Source of the DNA: Talpa occidentalis
Lineage: Eukaryota; Chordata; Mammalia; Eulipotyphla; Talpidae
Length of the DNA: 64,000 nt
Assembly: GCF_014898055.3 (NCBI RefSeq)
Contig: NW_023601104.1
Location: 47,490,699-47,554,698 of the forward strand
Reading direction: 5' to 3'
Positions within the stretch are counted from its first letter, which is position 1, and the number at the start of each line of letters is the position of its first letter. The notes beneath the pieces were generated by a model. That model saw only the letters and a list, made by a program, of their open reading frames with translations. It searched no databases and was not told the origin of the DNA. This document shows positions 40,080 through 51,215 of the stretch, one piece after another. The position numbers and the translations under genes are program-made.

Positions 40080-40346
40080 GGCCTCCCTGGTGGCACAAGG
40101 AGTTAAGATGCAACCTATGAAGACAGCCACAGCCACTGCAGCATGAGTTCGATCCCCAGCCAGGGAGTTACCCACATGACACAGCAGACCTCTCCTGTCT
40201 CACCCGCTGCTCCTCTCAGCAGTGTACATCAGTCAATCCACCTGTACTGTTTCCCACTCTGTCTCTGGTGAATCCTCTCACCCCCCACACCTCTGGCCTA
40301 TACCCCAGTTCTTGTATGTGTACATAAATAAATCTTAAAAAAAAAA
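40080..40346 (+). mobile_element. tRNA-related SINE, type A
   Basis: Type A SINE with a long, perfect target duplication AAAAGGATATGGAGAATG (40062-40079; 40347-40364). It is inserted in L1 ORF2, and the host L1 phrase 'GGATATGGAGAATGTTCCTA' is restored when it is removed. Confidence 0.95.
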
Positions 40347-40364
40347 AAAAGGATATGGAGAATG

Positions 40365-41020
40365 TTCCTACATTGCTGGTAGGAATAGAAAATGAGACAA
40401 CTTTGAAAACAGCTTTTGCAGTTTCTTACAAAGTTAAACATAAATTTACCATATCACCTAACAAGTCAATTCCTAGGTGTCTACCCAAGAAAAACAATAC
40501 CATACTGCCATGCAAAGTCTTTGACACAGATGATCATAGCAGCTTATCCAAAACAGCTCCCAGCTGGAAACAATCCAAATGTCCATCAACAGGTGAGTGG
40601 ATGAACACAATATGGGATATTGCTGAACACCACTCAGCAGTATCAGGTAGGCAGGTAGGTAGATGGATGGATGGATGAATGATAGAGTAGACTGATGGAT
40701 ACAACAGTATGGATAAATCTCAAAAACATCATGTTGAGTGAAAAAAAAGTCACTTATATATGATCCTATTTGCATGAAATTTCTAGAAAAGGTAAAAATG
40801 AACAGAAAGCAGATGAGCATTTTCCTGGGCTGAAGGTAGGAGGAGGAATGACTGCATACAAGTATCATGGCATTTTTGGAGGTAAGTAAATTGGAGTACG
40901 TTTATGGTTTCATAACTATAATAATTTACTAAACATCATTACACTGTATATTTACAATAGATGAAATTTGTAGCACATAAATTATTCCATGATAAAGCTG
41001 TTGAAGAATTTTTTAAAAGA
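40365..41020 (+). repeat. Old L1, ORF2 end and 3' UTR
   Basis: 'ATTGCTGGTAGGAATAGAAA', 'ATTCCTAGGTGTCTACCCAA', 'CAAATGTCCATCAACAGGTG', a (GGTA)/(GGAT) microsatellite at 40646-40678 expanded from the ORF2 sequence, and 'CACTGTATATTTACAATAGA' near the end. Confidence 0.85.
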
Positions 41021-41089
41021 AGAATATTTTAGTAATATTTAGACATTTTAATTACTGAACTACTTGAAGGACTAAAGTGCAGAAAACTT

Positions 41090-41418
41090 TTCATTATCTG
41101 AAAATGACTAGAAAAGGCAGAGAATTACCCACGATTTCATCTAAAGAGCAGGGGAGAGCTAAACCTACAAAAGTGTAACTGTAGTTGAAAACAAGGGGAA
41201 AGCATGGAGCAGAAGCAATACTTGAAGAGATGACAGATTTTTTTCAAAACCAGCAGAGATTTAGGAAGTTCAACCAAAACCAAAATACCTCTTAGTAAAA
41301 CTTCTGAAAATCAAAGAGAAAAAGAAAGCCATTTTAAAAGCAGCCAGAGATGTAAAACTCACAAAGAAGTAAAACTAAACCATATTTTTAGGGATGCATA
41401 CATAGTTGGTGTAACTTC
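41090..41418 (+). repeat. Second old L1 segment
   Basis: 'GCCATTTTAAAAGCAGCCAG' then AGATGTAAAA, and 'CCAAAATACCTCTTAGTAAA', are phrases of the L1M internal region. The young L1-d lies directly after it. Confidence 0.55.
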
Positions 41419-41435
41419 TTAAGAAAGGAATCTTT

Positions 41436-41801
41436 TTGATTGGATCAAGAAGATGTGGTACATATACACCATGGAATATTACTCCACATTCAAATAAGAT
41501 AAACACATGCAATTCGCAGCAACATGGATGGCGCTGGAAGGGATCATGCTCAGCGAAATAAGCCAGAAAGAAAAAGAACAATACTGGATGGTCTCACTCA
41601 TAGCAGGAATCTAGAAAACTTAAATAAGGGACCAGGAAAAAGAATAACTATAAGAAAGTAAAAAATCAAAATCAACAAACAACTATGAACCAGAGACACA
41701 CTTTGGTGGGGGGCAGGGAAAGGAGGGATTGGGGTCAAAATCAGGGGGTTGCAATTGCATGGGGAATTTAAAATTTAAAAAAATTTTAAAAAAAGGATCT
41801 T
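41436..41801 (+). mobile_element. 5'-truncated young L1 (L1-d)
   Basis: A 366-bp L1 3' end highly similar to L1-a: GATTGGATCAAGAAGATGTG, ORF2 stop near 41612, 3' UTR G-run at about 41706, short terminus ending AATTTAAAATTT. Target duplication TTAAGAAAGGAATCTTT at 41419-41435 and 41802-41818. Confidence 0.93.
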
Positions 41802-41818
41802 TTAAGAAAGGAATCTTT

Positions 41819-42010
41819 CTTAAAACAAAGGATGATAGGGTGTGTTTTGAATGGGGGACACAGGAACTTCTTTGTGCTGGTAAAGTTCAATTTATTCATC
41901 TGTATGGTGGTTACCCGAATGGCTGTCATATAAACGTTAATATTCAATAATATACAGAAAAGCTGCACACATGTGTTGCCTGGGCTTTTCTGTATATATC
42001 TCACATTACA
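41819..42010 (+). repeat. Old L1 3' UTR remnant
   Basis: 'GACACAGGAACTTCTTTGTG', 'CTGTATGGTGGTTACCCGAA' and a terminal 'ATATCTCACATTACACAGTA' match the L1M 3' UTR loosely. It continues the element interrupted by L1-d. Confidence 0.5.
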
Positions 42011-42603
42011 CAGTAAAAGGAAAAAAATTAAATAGTATCTTTGTAAATATATTTTATAAGTGTTATTGTTGGTTTTTCCCTTAGAGACTGTTTGCTGACA
42101 AAGAGTACTTTCTGGGGAAATGTTTTCCATGTTGGTGGTTTCATTAGCATCATCACAGTGTTATTTTGACCTGTAGAAGCTCTTGCTCAGAACTTAGAAA
42201 TATCCACTTCTTGCAGTGCTCTACCAATTAAGAAGCTTCACCAGCGTATTTTCAAAATTAAGAGAATGGCTGGTGAAAATGGCTACTAAAATACAACTGC
42301 AGAGCCAACAGAAACATATACTATAGATAAAGGATAATATTTTGCAATGAGTAGGTGGGCAATTTTTATCGTTTTTGGCACGGAAATTTGTTAATTTCAA
42401 TATCTGCCTAAGAGTTATTTATTTTTTAAAATGAAAACAGATTTTAATGCATAATACATTTTGTTGTTGTTGGTTGAGTCTGCATAATTAGTCTCTTAGC
42501 CTGTCTTTCTTAAACCAGCAGAAAACTATTTTGTATACCAACCCTAGGTCCCATATGTAAACAACCCATTTGAACCTGTGCCGCAGTGGATCACAGCATA
42601 GTT
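42011..42603. other. Unassigned DNA
   Basis: No recognised feature. Confidence 0.5.
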
Positions 42604-42613
42604 AGTGCCTTTT

Positions 42614-42906
42614 TATTTATTTATTTGTTTGTTTGTTTGTTTGTTTATTTTAAAAATTTATTTATTTATACAAGCATGGGTACAGTCAGAAGTGCAGGAG
42701 GGTGAGAGAATTCACCAGAGCCAGAGCAGGGAACAGAACAGGCAGATCAACAAAATACACTGCTGAGGGGAGCAGCGGGCACAGCATGAGAGGTCTGTCG
42801 CACCATGTGGGACCCTCGCTGGTGGCCAGGGATTGAACCAGCACTGCAGAGGCTGTGGGCAGCATTGCAGCCCAGCGCTCAACTGCTGTGCCACCAGAGG
42901 AGGCCC
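42614..42906 (-). mobile_element. tRNA-related SINE, type B, in a SINE tail
   Basis: Reverse-complement type B SINE ending GTGCCACCAGAGGAGGCCC, placed in the poly(T) of the next SINE. Its own tail has an expanded (GTTT)5 run at 42625-42647. Confidence 0.92.
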
Positions 42907-43176
42907 TTTATTTTTTTTAAGATTTATTTATTTACACAAGAACTAGGGTACAGGCCAGAGTCACGGGAGGGTGAGAGGAGTCACAAGGGACAGAGTGGGG
43001 AGCAGAACAGGCAGACGACCGAAAAACACTGATGAGGGGAGCAGCGGGGAGACAGGAGGTCTCCGTGCCATGTGGGAATCTCTCTGGCCGGCCAGAATCT
43101 AATCTGCACTGCAGAAGCTGCGGACAGCTTCACAGTGCTGCACTCAACCCGCTGCATCAATGGGGAGGGGAGGCCC
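42907..43176 (-). mobile_element. tRNA-related SINE, intermediate type
   Basis: Reverse-complement SINE ending ATGGGGAGGGGAGGCCC. The outer target duplication AGTGCCTTTT (42604-42613; 43177-43186) brackets both SINEs, so this is the older host of the pair. Confidence 0.92.
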
Positions 43177-43186
43177 AGTGCCTTTT

Positions 43187-44492
43187 CATTTAATTCCTGA
43201 TTTTTCATTGTCTCTGAGCCAAACCCAGTTCTTACAGTCTGTCCAGTTGCGAATTTGTCTAACTCATATGGCTTTCCTGATGAAGTCAAAGTTCTAATGC
43301 TCCATTTTTATTGGGGAAGGCAGACAGAAGGTAGAAAATTGTAATATTTTAAGAGCCACTTCACAGAGCTAATGTTAATCTATATATCACAACATGGATA
43401 ACTGAATCTAGATAATTATTAAACTCCTGGATTCCATCTGAGATTTGGAAATACCTTGAAGTGTCAAAAAAGAAATAATTCAACATTTTCTCCTAGTCTT
43501 GTGTGAAAGTTCAACTATAGTCTCATGGGACAAACTTACTTCTACAGTCTTATTGTCTTCCATTGACAGAGTGCGGTTCTTAGAAGGAAATATTCTATAA
43601 GCATCCCTAAACTGCTTACTTTTAATCCACCTCCATTGTGTGTACAAAGATTTACTAACCTTCCTGAAAGCTTCTCTGGTGCTTTAAGGAAAAATGTTTG
43701 TTTTATAAACAAAAGTTTGTTTTTGAAATAATCATACCAGATTTACTGGGAGTGTGAGTTAGAGACAGTGCATACACTGTCCAAAGGTTCCCATATACAC
43801 GTTCTCAGATCTCCTCCAGTCAGGGGTTGACTGCACCAGCTCACATCAGAAATGCTGCCTTTAGGACAAACCACATTTTATCCTACCATGACAGTCTTCT
43901 AAATTTATGTTAAAAGGGTTTCTTGTCTTTAATGAAAATGAGGTTGATAAAACATTGTGGTACTTTTAGTGGTCTTATATTATTCCCTTAAACATTTTTT
44001 TGAAATTTTTTGTTTTTTTAATTTTTTTATGATTTAATTTTTTGTTTATATCTTTTACATCATTGTGTATTCCCCGTAAAATTCCCATCACCAGTTCACC
44101 CGTGAACCTTCACCATAGTCCCTTGCGCTCTTCTTGCCCCTGTTTTGATCCTTTTTCAATACTACTAGCCTGTGATATTTAAAAGTCTGGGAACCATATT
44201 TTCTAGATGATCTCTTCTGAATCCTACAGCTTTTTTGTTGACTCACACACTATTACAACCATCTAGTACCACATTTTATCCTCTCTAACCAACACCATTG
44301 TATTACATATTCAACTTGTTACTTCTTAAAATGTCCCTCAATAAACAGACTACAGTGGCAAAAACAAGACAAACCAACAAGCAGTTTTTTGTTTCTCTCT
44401 GCTTCCTCCTCTATTGCTTTCCCTGCTGGCATTTCTGGTTCACCAAATGAAAAGTCATGATAAGAGCAGGCATTCCTAAAATCAATCAGTCG

Positions 44493-44494
<2 letters not shown>
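43187..44494. other. Unassigned DNA
   Basis: About 1.3 kb. AT-rich, with a T-rich segment at 43990-44080 that may be an old L1 3' UTR in reverse ('CATCATTGTGTATTCCCCGT'). No gene. Confidence 0.4.

Positions 44495-44566
<72 letters not shown>
44495..44566. repeat. (TC)n(CA)n compound microsatellite
   Basis: About 23 TC units followed directly by about 13 CA units. Likely polymorphic. Confidence 0.97.
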
Positions 44567-44575
<9 letters not shown>

Positions 44576-45084
44576 TTACACACATACACAGAGTGGTAAG
44601 GACAAAACAGGAAATAACCTCTTAAAAAAAATTTAAGTGCACAGTATCTGTTCTTTTTCCCCACTCATTCTTCTGGGAACTGCTGCCTTCAGACTTTAAT
44701 TACCACCTCTGTGCTGATGACTTTCAACACTTCAGATCTAAGAGCTTAAACCACTGAGTTCCAACACTTCACAAACCATCTGTCCTGGGATGGCCACCAT
44801 CAACTCAAACTTTCCATCTTCCAAAATGAACTAATTCTGTTCTCCAACAAACCAGCTTACCCTTGCAAATTTCCATTTTCCACCAAGCACTTTGATGGCA
44901 ACAAAAATCTCATTGTTCTTTTATCCTTCCTTCTCTTTCAACTTCTAAATCCAATCATCACTCAAATCATTTTGCTACATTTTTCAAAATTTCAACACAA
45001 ACTTTGGAGGAAAAAAAAAATACACACCTACATTTGACTCCATAGTCTGACATTTAATAGCTATGAGACCTTTGGACAAATTAC
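44567..45084. other. Unassigned DNA
   Basis: No recognised repeat or frame. Confidence 0.5.
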
Positions 45085-45460
45085 TAACCATTATACACTG
45101 AAGGTCTGTGTCCTTCCAAATTTCATTATGTTGAAACCCTAGCTCCTATTTTGATGGCATTTGGAGATGGGACATTTGGGAAGTAACTAGGGTTAGATGA
45201 AGTCATCAGAATGGAACCCTCATGATGGCATTAATGCCCTTATAAGAAGAGACACAAGAGAGTTGACTTGCTCGCTCTCCACCTATGCACAAAGACAAGA
45301 TCAATGTGAGCACATAGTGGGATGTGGCTGCCTAGGGAAAGAGGCGAGACCTCAGAATTAAACCTACCTTGCCAGTACCTTGATCATGTATTTCCCAGCC
45401 TCCAGGACTGAGCGAAATAATTTTCTGTTTTAAGTTACAGTAGCTCACACACACTAAAAT
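45085..45460 (+). repeat. MLT1-type LTR (ERVL-MaLR)
   Basis: Forward MLT1 order: 'GGTCTGTGTCCTTCCAAATT', 'CATTATGTTGAAACCCTAGC', 'TGCCCTTATAAGAAGAGACA', 'GCCAGTACCTTGATCATGTA', 'CCAGCCTCCAGGACTGAGCG' and 'AAATAATTTTCTGTTTTAAG'. An ancient solo LTR with no coding capacity. Confidence 0.8.
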
Positions 45461-45639
45461 AAAAACATGCTCTTTGCCTTTATAAAATGTGACAGTAACA
45501 AATGCCCTGCTGGCAAATATTAGTTCTTTATTTTCTCTATCTTCATTACTACCTACACATCTCAGGCCCTCATCTGCTAGAGACAACCACCTAGCCAAGT
45601 TTCCTATTTGTACTCTTTCCTTGTTCCTGTCTACCCTGC
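45461..45639. other. Unassigned DNA
   Basis: Short gap between MLT1 and L2, nothing recognised. Confidence 0.5.
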
Positions 45640-46130
45640 AAACTACAATCACATTAATGTTCAAAAAAATCAAATCAACCATGTCACTCCAATTTCTCAG
45701 ACTTGTTAATGGCCCCCCAGTTCACTACTAGAGAAAATTTAAATTTCCAAGTCTGGCATCAGAGTATCTCAAAGTATCTCTAATACTATCTACTCAAGTC
45801 TCTCTGAAGAAAAGAAAAACTCTTCACTTCTACAGAACGGTTTTTACTAATCCCTTTCCAACCTAGGCTGGAAGGTACTTTGTCTCCCTTCTCTCTACAT
45901 CTCTTCATCTCTTCTTTAATTTTCCCTCTTCCAGTTGTTCCAGCTGAGTAAGTTTCTATGTTTCTACTTCTCATTTTGATGCATAAGTACATGCTACCTT
46001 TCATAGCTTAACTGCTTCTAGTAACAATAAATTATTATCTTAAGAAAGTAGGTTTCTGAGGAGCAAGACCCATTACCCATGTAATATGTGATTTTTTTCT
46101 ATAATCCTCAACCCCCCAGCACAATGATCC
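45640..46130 (+). repeat. L2 fragment
   Basis: 'TTGTTAATGGCCCCCCAGTT', 'AATTTCCAAGTCTGGCATCA' and 'CTCTTCATCTCTTCTTTAAT' then an end near 'CAACCCCCCAGCACAATGAT' follow the L2 3' order. Diverged. Confidence 0.55.
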
Positions 46131-46268
46131 ATGGTCAATTTTCAAGAAACACTACTGAATGAATGTAGTCTGGCATTGCTTGATATGCAGTTTACATTTT
46201 TTAATTATAAAATATTTCAAATATATAGCACTATATAATGTCATGCTGTCAGGTTTCTGAATTTTTAG

Positions 46269-46516
46269 AGATTTATTTTATTTGTTTATACATACAAGAA
46301 CTGGTGTCGAGGCCAGATGTGGGGGAGATGAGACAGAGTGGGGAGCAGAACAGGTGGATTGACTGAAATACACTGCTGGGGGGAGCAGCAGGTGAGACAG
46401 GAGAGGTCTGCTGTGCCATGTGGTAGCTCCCTGGCTGGGGATTGAATTCATGCTGCAGTGGCTGGTGACAGCTTGATAGCACTGAGACTTTAACTCCTGG
46501 GCTACCAGGGAGGCCC
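46269..46516 (-). mobile_element. tRNA-related SINE, type A
   Basis: Reverse-complement type A copy ending GCTACCAGGGAGGCCC. Imperfect target duplication AATTTTTA(G/A) at 46260-46268 and 46520-46528. Confidence 0.9.
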
Positions 46517-46689
46517 CCAAATTTTTAAAGCACATAAAACTCTGCAGATGCAATTTAAGTCTTATGGGCTCTTTTCTGCTCCCATTTCCCATCCTCTTGC
46601 CCTAGAGTCATCCATTTAGATATGTGTCCTAACCATCAATGCTTTAATACTTAACTCACATATGTGTCAATAAATGCTGCTTTTTGTGT

Positions 46690-46895
46690 TTTAAAAGTTT
46701 TCTCATATTCATTCCTCTAAAAATTGCTCCTTTCAAATCCTTATTAAATTCTGTGATTTGGTCATAAATAGTTCAGTAGTTTTACTATCCACAATGTCCA
46801 TTTTATGACTATACCATAATGTATTTATCTACTTCCATAATGATGAACATTTATTTCCAATGTGGTCAACACTGCAATGAATATTCCTAAGAATG
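46690..46895 (-). repeat. Possible old L1 fragment
   Basis: 'GACTATACCATAATGTATTT' followed by 'CATAATGATGAACATTTATT' and 'ACACTGCAATGAATATTCCT' is a reverse-complement L1M-like order ('...accataatttatttaaccattcccctattgatggacattt'). Confidence 0.6.
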
Positions 46896-47234
46896 TGAGG
46901 CAGCCTACTTCCGAAGCAATCAGACCCACACATAAAGGCAATAATGCCTTGGCAATGGCTCACATGTGTTTGCCAACTTTTCAAGTATTCTAATCAGGCT
47001 TTAGGCTGGTTCATAATATTCCACAGCTGGCATAGCATAACAAACAGGACCTAATTTCCAAGTCTCCCAGTCTCACTATAGTTACTTTTGTCTTCTTCCT
47101 GAAGACCACCAACCTCAAAATATTAGTAATTACTCTATCGCTCATTATTAATACACCACAGTTAATACCCACCAACATTTTAAAAATGAGAACTGTCTAG
47201 GCAAGCATCTCTTTTCCCAGTCCCAAATTTTTTC
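46896..47234. other. Unassigned DNA
   Basis: Nothing recognised. Confidence 0.5.
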
Positions 47235-47500
47235 ATGTCTCATCAGCCATTATTGAAGAAATATTTATTGAACTCAGCAGTGTTAGGAACTGTTCTAGGG
47301 ACTGAGAATCAAGTGGTAAAGCAAATCAAGTGGCAAAGCAAACCTGCTCCCAGAGCTGGCTGGCATTCTGATAGAAAAAGACAGCTATTAAATAAATAAG
47401 TAAACATAACATATATCAATAAATGCTGCAATAAAATTAAAGTGGTGATATGGCAGAATATAATGAGAAAGGGAATCGTAAATGTTCTCAACACAAAAAG
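47235..47500 (-). repeat. L2 fragment
   Basis: 'GAAATATTTATTGAACTCAG', 'GTTAGGAACTGTTCTAGGGA' and 'TAAATGCTGCAATAAAATTA' then GTGGTGATATGG. Reverse-complement L2. Confidence 0.6.
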
Positions 47501-47638
47501 AAATATAAATTATGTGACATGATGAAGGTGTAAGCTAATGCTATGGTGATAATTATTTTGCAATAAACAAATGTATCAAATCAACACAATCAATAAAATA
47601 AATGTTAAGAAAATAATTTTTTAAAAAGTGGTGGGGCA

Positions 47639-47895
47639 GGGCATCCCTGCTGGCACAGGGGGTTGAGCCCAGCACTGTGAGGCTGTCCGCAGCCTTTGCG
47701 GTGCTAGTTCAAGTCCTGTCTTGCCCTGAGCAACCCACATGGAATGGCAGACCTCTCCTGTCTTGCCCGCTGCTCCCCTCAGCAGTGTGTTTTGGTACAT
47801 CTGCCTGTTCTGCTCCCCCTCTCTCTGGTGAATCTTTTCACCCCCACCACCCCCCGCCACGACTCTGGCCTATACCACACTTCTTAAAAAAAAAA
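47639..47895 (+). mobile_element. tRNA-related SINE, diverged
   Basis: GGGCATCCCTGCTGGCACAG head, decayed box B (AGTTCAAGTCC), and a tail lacking the usual AATAAATAAATC (CACACTTCTTAAAAAAAAAA). Imperfect target duplication around AATAATTTTTTAAAAAG / AATAACTTTAAGAAAAAG. Confidence 0.88.
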
Positions 47896-47959
47896 ATAAC
47901 TTTAAGAAAAAGGGGATGGGGGAGACTGTGGCTATTCTAGACCAGTGGTGTGCAGCAGA

Positions 47960-48130
47960 ACTCTCTGCAATGATGAAAACAGTTCTATAGCTGCACTATT
48001 CAACATGGTAGCCGCGAGCCATACTCAGATGTGGCTAATCTAACTGAGCAACTAAATTTTTAAAATTTAATTTGAACTATTATAAACCTAAAGGTAGTTG
48101 CATTTGCCTAGTAGTTACGGTACTAGATAG
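47960..48130. repeat. Old DNA-transposon-like repeat
   Basis: 'ACTCTCTGCAATGATGAAAA', 'TATAGCTGCACTATTCAACA', 'TGGTAGCCGCGAGCCATACT' and 'AACTAAATTTTTAAAATTTA' match a common mammalian MER-type element with internal inverted symmetry (ACATGTGGCTA-type core). The family name is uncertain. Confidence 0.6.
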
Positions 48131-48235
48131 GGTAACTTACCCCATGTCACAATACTAGTAGTAGTATATTAAATTTGGACCCAAATATTCTGGTATCAAG
48201 TTTACATTCATAACCACTACAGATATTGTCTCTAC
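48131..48235 (-). repeat. MIR SINE relic
   Basis: 'AACTTACCCCATGTCACAAT' followed by 'TAAATTTGGACCCAAATATT' and 'CATTCATAACCACTACAGAT'. Confidence 0.5.
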
Positions 48236-49070
48236 TAGGATATTAGCTAAAAAGAGGGATCCTAAGAGACTTTGTTTCTTTGTTAGTTTGATAATAGAAC
48301 CTGTTTTTATGCTGATGAAAATTAATCACTAGAAAATGAAAAAATGCTGATGATGTCAAAGAAAGAAAATGAAAAAAAAAGACATCTTGAAAAGATGAGA
48401 GGAGATGAGATCCAGAACAGAAGGGGTTGGCTTTTGATAGGAACAGTGGGTTTCTGTATTACTAATACAGGGAGGCCAGAAATTGGGGCTGATGTGGTAA
48501 GCAGATTTGGAGACAGAATAATAAAGGAATGTCTGTTGTTGCGCTATCTCAATGAAGTGCAAGGCAAGATTATTAGCTAAAGGTGACAAGAGAGAAAGAA
48601 ATGAGAAGTCTGAAAAATGAGGTAAAAGTATGAGTGACAATTTTGGAGAATGGTAAGTATTAGGTAGTTTTGAATGCCTATTTGAGATCTGTCATCATGA
48701 ATTTTAAATGAAGACACCCAGAATAGTTGCTGTTTTTTTTTCCCCAGCTATTTTCATTGACTGGGTATAGGCACTGGGTAGTTGGGTAAATAATTATGTG
48801 GAAGAATTACAAAGAAGGAAAATGGAGTTAGGGGTGTTTGCAAGGAGCAATCACCCAGGGAATTCAAACTGAGTGAGAAAGGAAATTAGAGTGACAGTGA
48901 AAAAATAGTAAAGTCTGTAATTCTAATCAAAATATAAATGAAGGATAGGATTGTTTTGTTTTTATGGGACTTACTAAGCTTTCTAAAATTTGTATGAAAG
49001 CACAGAAAGTGAAGACGATCCAGGGCAATCTTTGAAAACCAAACCAGGGGACTTGTCATACCAGATATCA

Positions 49071-49074
<4 letters not shown>
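48236..49074. other. Unassigned DNA
   Basis: A 78-codon plus frame (48344-48580) and a 94-codon minus frame (48356-48640) overlap in purine-rich sequence. Not recognised. Confidence 0.45.
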
Positions 49075-49120
<46 letters not shown>

Positions 49121-49322
49121 TGTATACAAGAACTGGGGTTACAGACCAGAGGTGCAGGAGGGTGAGAGAATTCACCAGAGACAAAGCAGCAAGCAGAACA
49201 GGCAGAAGAACCGAAATATACTGCTGAGGGGAGCAGCGGGCAAGACAGGAGAGGTTTGTCACGCCATGTGGAAATCTCTACGGCCGGGTGGGAATCAAAC
49301 CGGCACTGCCAATGGGGAGGCC
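49075..49322 (-). mobile_element. tRNA-related SINE with (TTTA)n tail and internal deletion
   Basis: Reverse-complement SINE. The tail is expanded to about eleven TTTA units (49077-49121). Roughly 40 bp between box B and the 5' end are missing: CCGGCACTGCC joins directly to AATGGGGAGGCCC. Confidence 0.9.
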
Positions 49323-49357
49323 CCTTAAGATTTATTTTAAAGATACACTAAATAAAG

Positions 49358-49622
49358 GACCTCCCTGGTGGTGCAAGGGGTTAAGCACCGCACTATAAAG
49401 CAATCTGCTGCCTCTGCAGCACAAGTTCCACTCCGGCCCTCCAGGGAGCCACCCACATGGCAAGGCAGACCTCTCCTGTCTCGCCCGCTGCTGCCCTCAG
49501 CAGTGTATTTCAGTCAGTCTGCCTGTTCTGTTCCCCACTCTGGTGAATCCTCTCAACCCCCACATCTCTGGCCTCTACCCCAGCTCTTGTATGCATAAAT
49601 AAATAAAATCTTTTTTAAAAAA
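49358..49622 (+). mobile_element. tRNA-related SINE, type A
   Basis: Type A copy with target duplication AGATA(C/T)ACTAAATAAAG at 49341-49357 and 49623-49639 (16 of 17). The start is GACCTCCCTGG. Confidence 0.93.
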
Positions 49623-49812
49623 AGATATACTAAATAAAGCAGTATGCTAATGACCACAGAAACCAATGTAATTTTGGTCAGAGATAGGTAACAGAATAGA
49701 GAGCAACCTGCTACAAATCTGTTGGGATCAAGCCAACAAAGGCAAATAAGCAAAAGACATAAACAGGCATTTCAAAGAAGAAATATGTATGACTCAGAAA
49801 CATAAAACACAG

Positions 49813-50113
49813 GGCCTCCCTGGTGGCGCAGTGGGTTGAGTGCAGTGCTGTGAGGCTGTCTGCAGCCTCTGCAGCACCGGTTCTATTCCCAGCTAGCCAG
49901 GGAGATTCTCACATGGTGCGGCAGCCCTCTCCTGTCTCTCCTGCTGCTCCCCTCATCAGTGTATTTCAGTCCTTCTGCCTGTTCTTCTCCCTGCTCTCTC
50001 TCTGGTGAATTCTCTCACCCTCCTGTGCCTCTGGCCTGTACCCCAGTTTGTATATAAAGAAATCTTAAAATAAAAAGAATAGTCTCTTTTAAAAAAATAA
50101 AAATTACTTTAAA
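49813..50113 (+). mobile_element. tRNA-related SINE with long compound tail
   Basis: Type A/B intermediate (GGTGGCGCAGTGGGTTGAG head, CCTGTACCCCAGTTTGTATA tail). After AAATCTTAAAATAAAAAG there is a non-A stretch AATAGTCTCTTTT and further A-rich runs to 50113. It is followed by AACACA, and AAAACACA also precedes the element. The tail may include transduced sequence. Confidence 0.85.
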
Positions 50114-50121
50114 AAAAACAC

Positions 50122-50794
50122 ATACTCAAATTCACTACTATGTATGGTAGAAAGATGAAATTTTGTACCCTTAGACTGGCAAAATTTCAAGTGTTCCATA
50201 TAAAAGACTGATGAGATTATGTAATATTGAGAACTCTCATACACTTGTGGTAGAATAGTGGAAGAAGTCACAGAAAACTGTCGGTTATAATTCCATTTAT
50301 ATTACATATAAATGCAAAAAAAAAGAGGAGGACTGGGATTCATTTAAAGGAACAGGTGATGTGTGCCGCAGCTGGATTTTAGAATTTGACCAGTGACTAC
50401 CATGTCAACCCCCCCACCCTCGACCCCGCCTTGGCACAGGTTTGTTATTCTATGGTATAATTATCCTCTCCCTTTACCACCATAGTATCATGGGTGTTGA
50501 GATGGCATACACACTGTCTTTTAGCTCAAAGTGTTCACATTAATAAAAACCATACATAAGATGTGATATCCAAAGAATTATACCTGTACCTGGTAGATGA
50601 CAACAACCTGGACTTGGAGCCAATCCTAACATGAAAGGAGGCTTTAGGGATCTTGGGAGAAAATGCATGTAATTTGCATGTAGGGCAGATGTGAATTGTG
50701 ACAAAAGAAAAAACAAGGGAAGAAAGTCAAACAATGGCACCATCAATTCCTTCCCTACTTGCAATTTCATATTGTCCCTCAAATCAAAAGGTGG
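50122..50794. other. Unassigned DNA
   Basis: No recognised repeat. A C-rich CCCCCCCACCCTCGACCCCG run lies near 50409. Confidence 0.45.
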
Positions 50795-51215
50795 TCTTAG
50801 TGCCCATTCTTCGAATCTTGACAGGTTTTAATGACTTACCTTAACCAACAGAACACAGTGAAAAATGAAGTTCCAGGCCGTTTACAGATAGGTTATAAAA
50901 ACTTCACAGTTTTGTACCTTAGAATATATGCTCTTAGCACATTCCTCCAAGAGCCCTGAGCCACCTTGTAATAACCCCAAACCAATCTTCTGAAAAAGAG
51001 GTGGGTGGAGGGGCACTGAGGATACCAGACATGTGAGTAGGACAGTCCAGCCCAGTGCAGTCATCAGTCACAAACTGCAACTGCATGAGAGATCCCAATA
51101 GAGAACTGCCCAGCTGAGCAGTCAACTCTCAGACCATGAAGAAAATAACAAACTGTTTTTTAAAACCACTACGTTTTAGGATATTTGTGACACTACAACA
51201 GCAATAGATAGCCAG
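50795..51215 (+). repeat. MLT1-type LTR (ERVL-MaLR)
   Basis: Ordered: 'CTTACCTTAACCAACAGAAC', 'GTGAAAAATGAAGTTCCAGG', 'CAGACATGTGAGTAGGACAG', 'AACTGCATGAGAGATCCCAA', 'AGAACTGCCCAGCTGAGCAG', 'TAAAACCACTACGTTTTAGG' and 'CAACAGCAATAGATAGCCAG'. This matches the 3' two thirds of an MLT1 LTR. Confidence 0.75.

Noticed and set aside
40646..40678. Short GGTA/GGAT repeat array considered as a CRISPR-like or regulatory array
   Set aside because: Simple microsatellite expansion inside an old L1 ORF2 sequence, with no spacers.
44319..44664. Minus-strand frames encoding Arg-Glu and Val-Cys repeats
   Set aside because: Direct translation of the (TC)n(CA)n microsatellite, not a gene.
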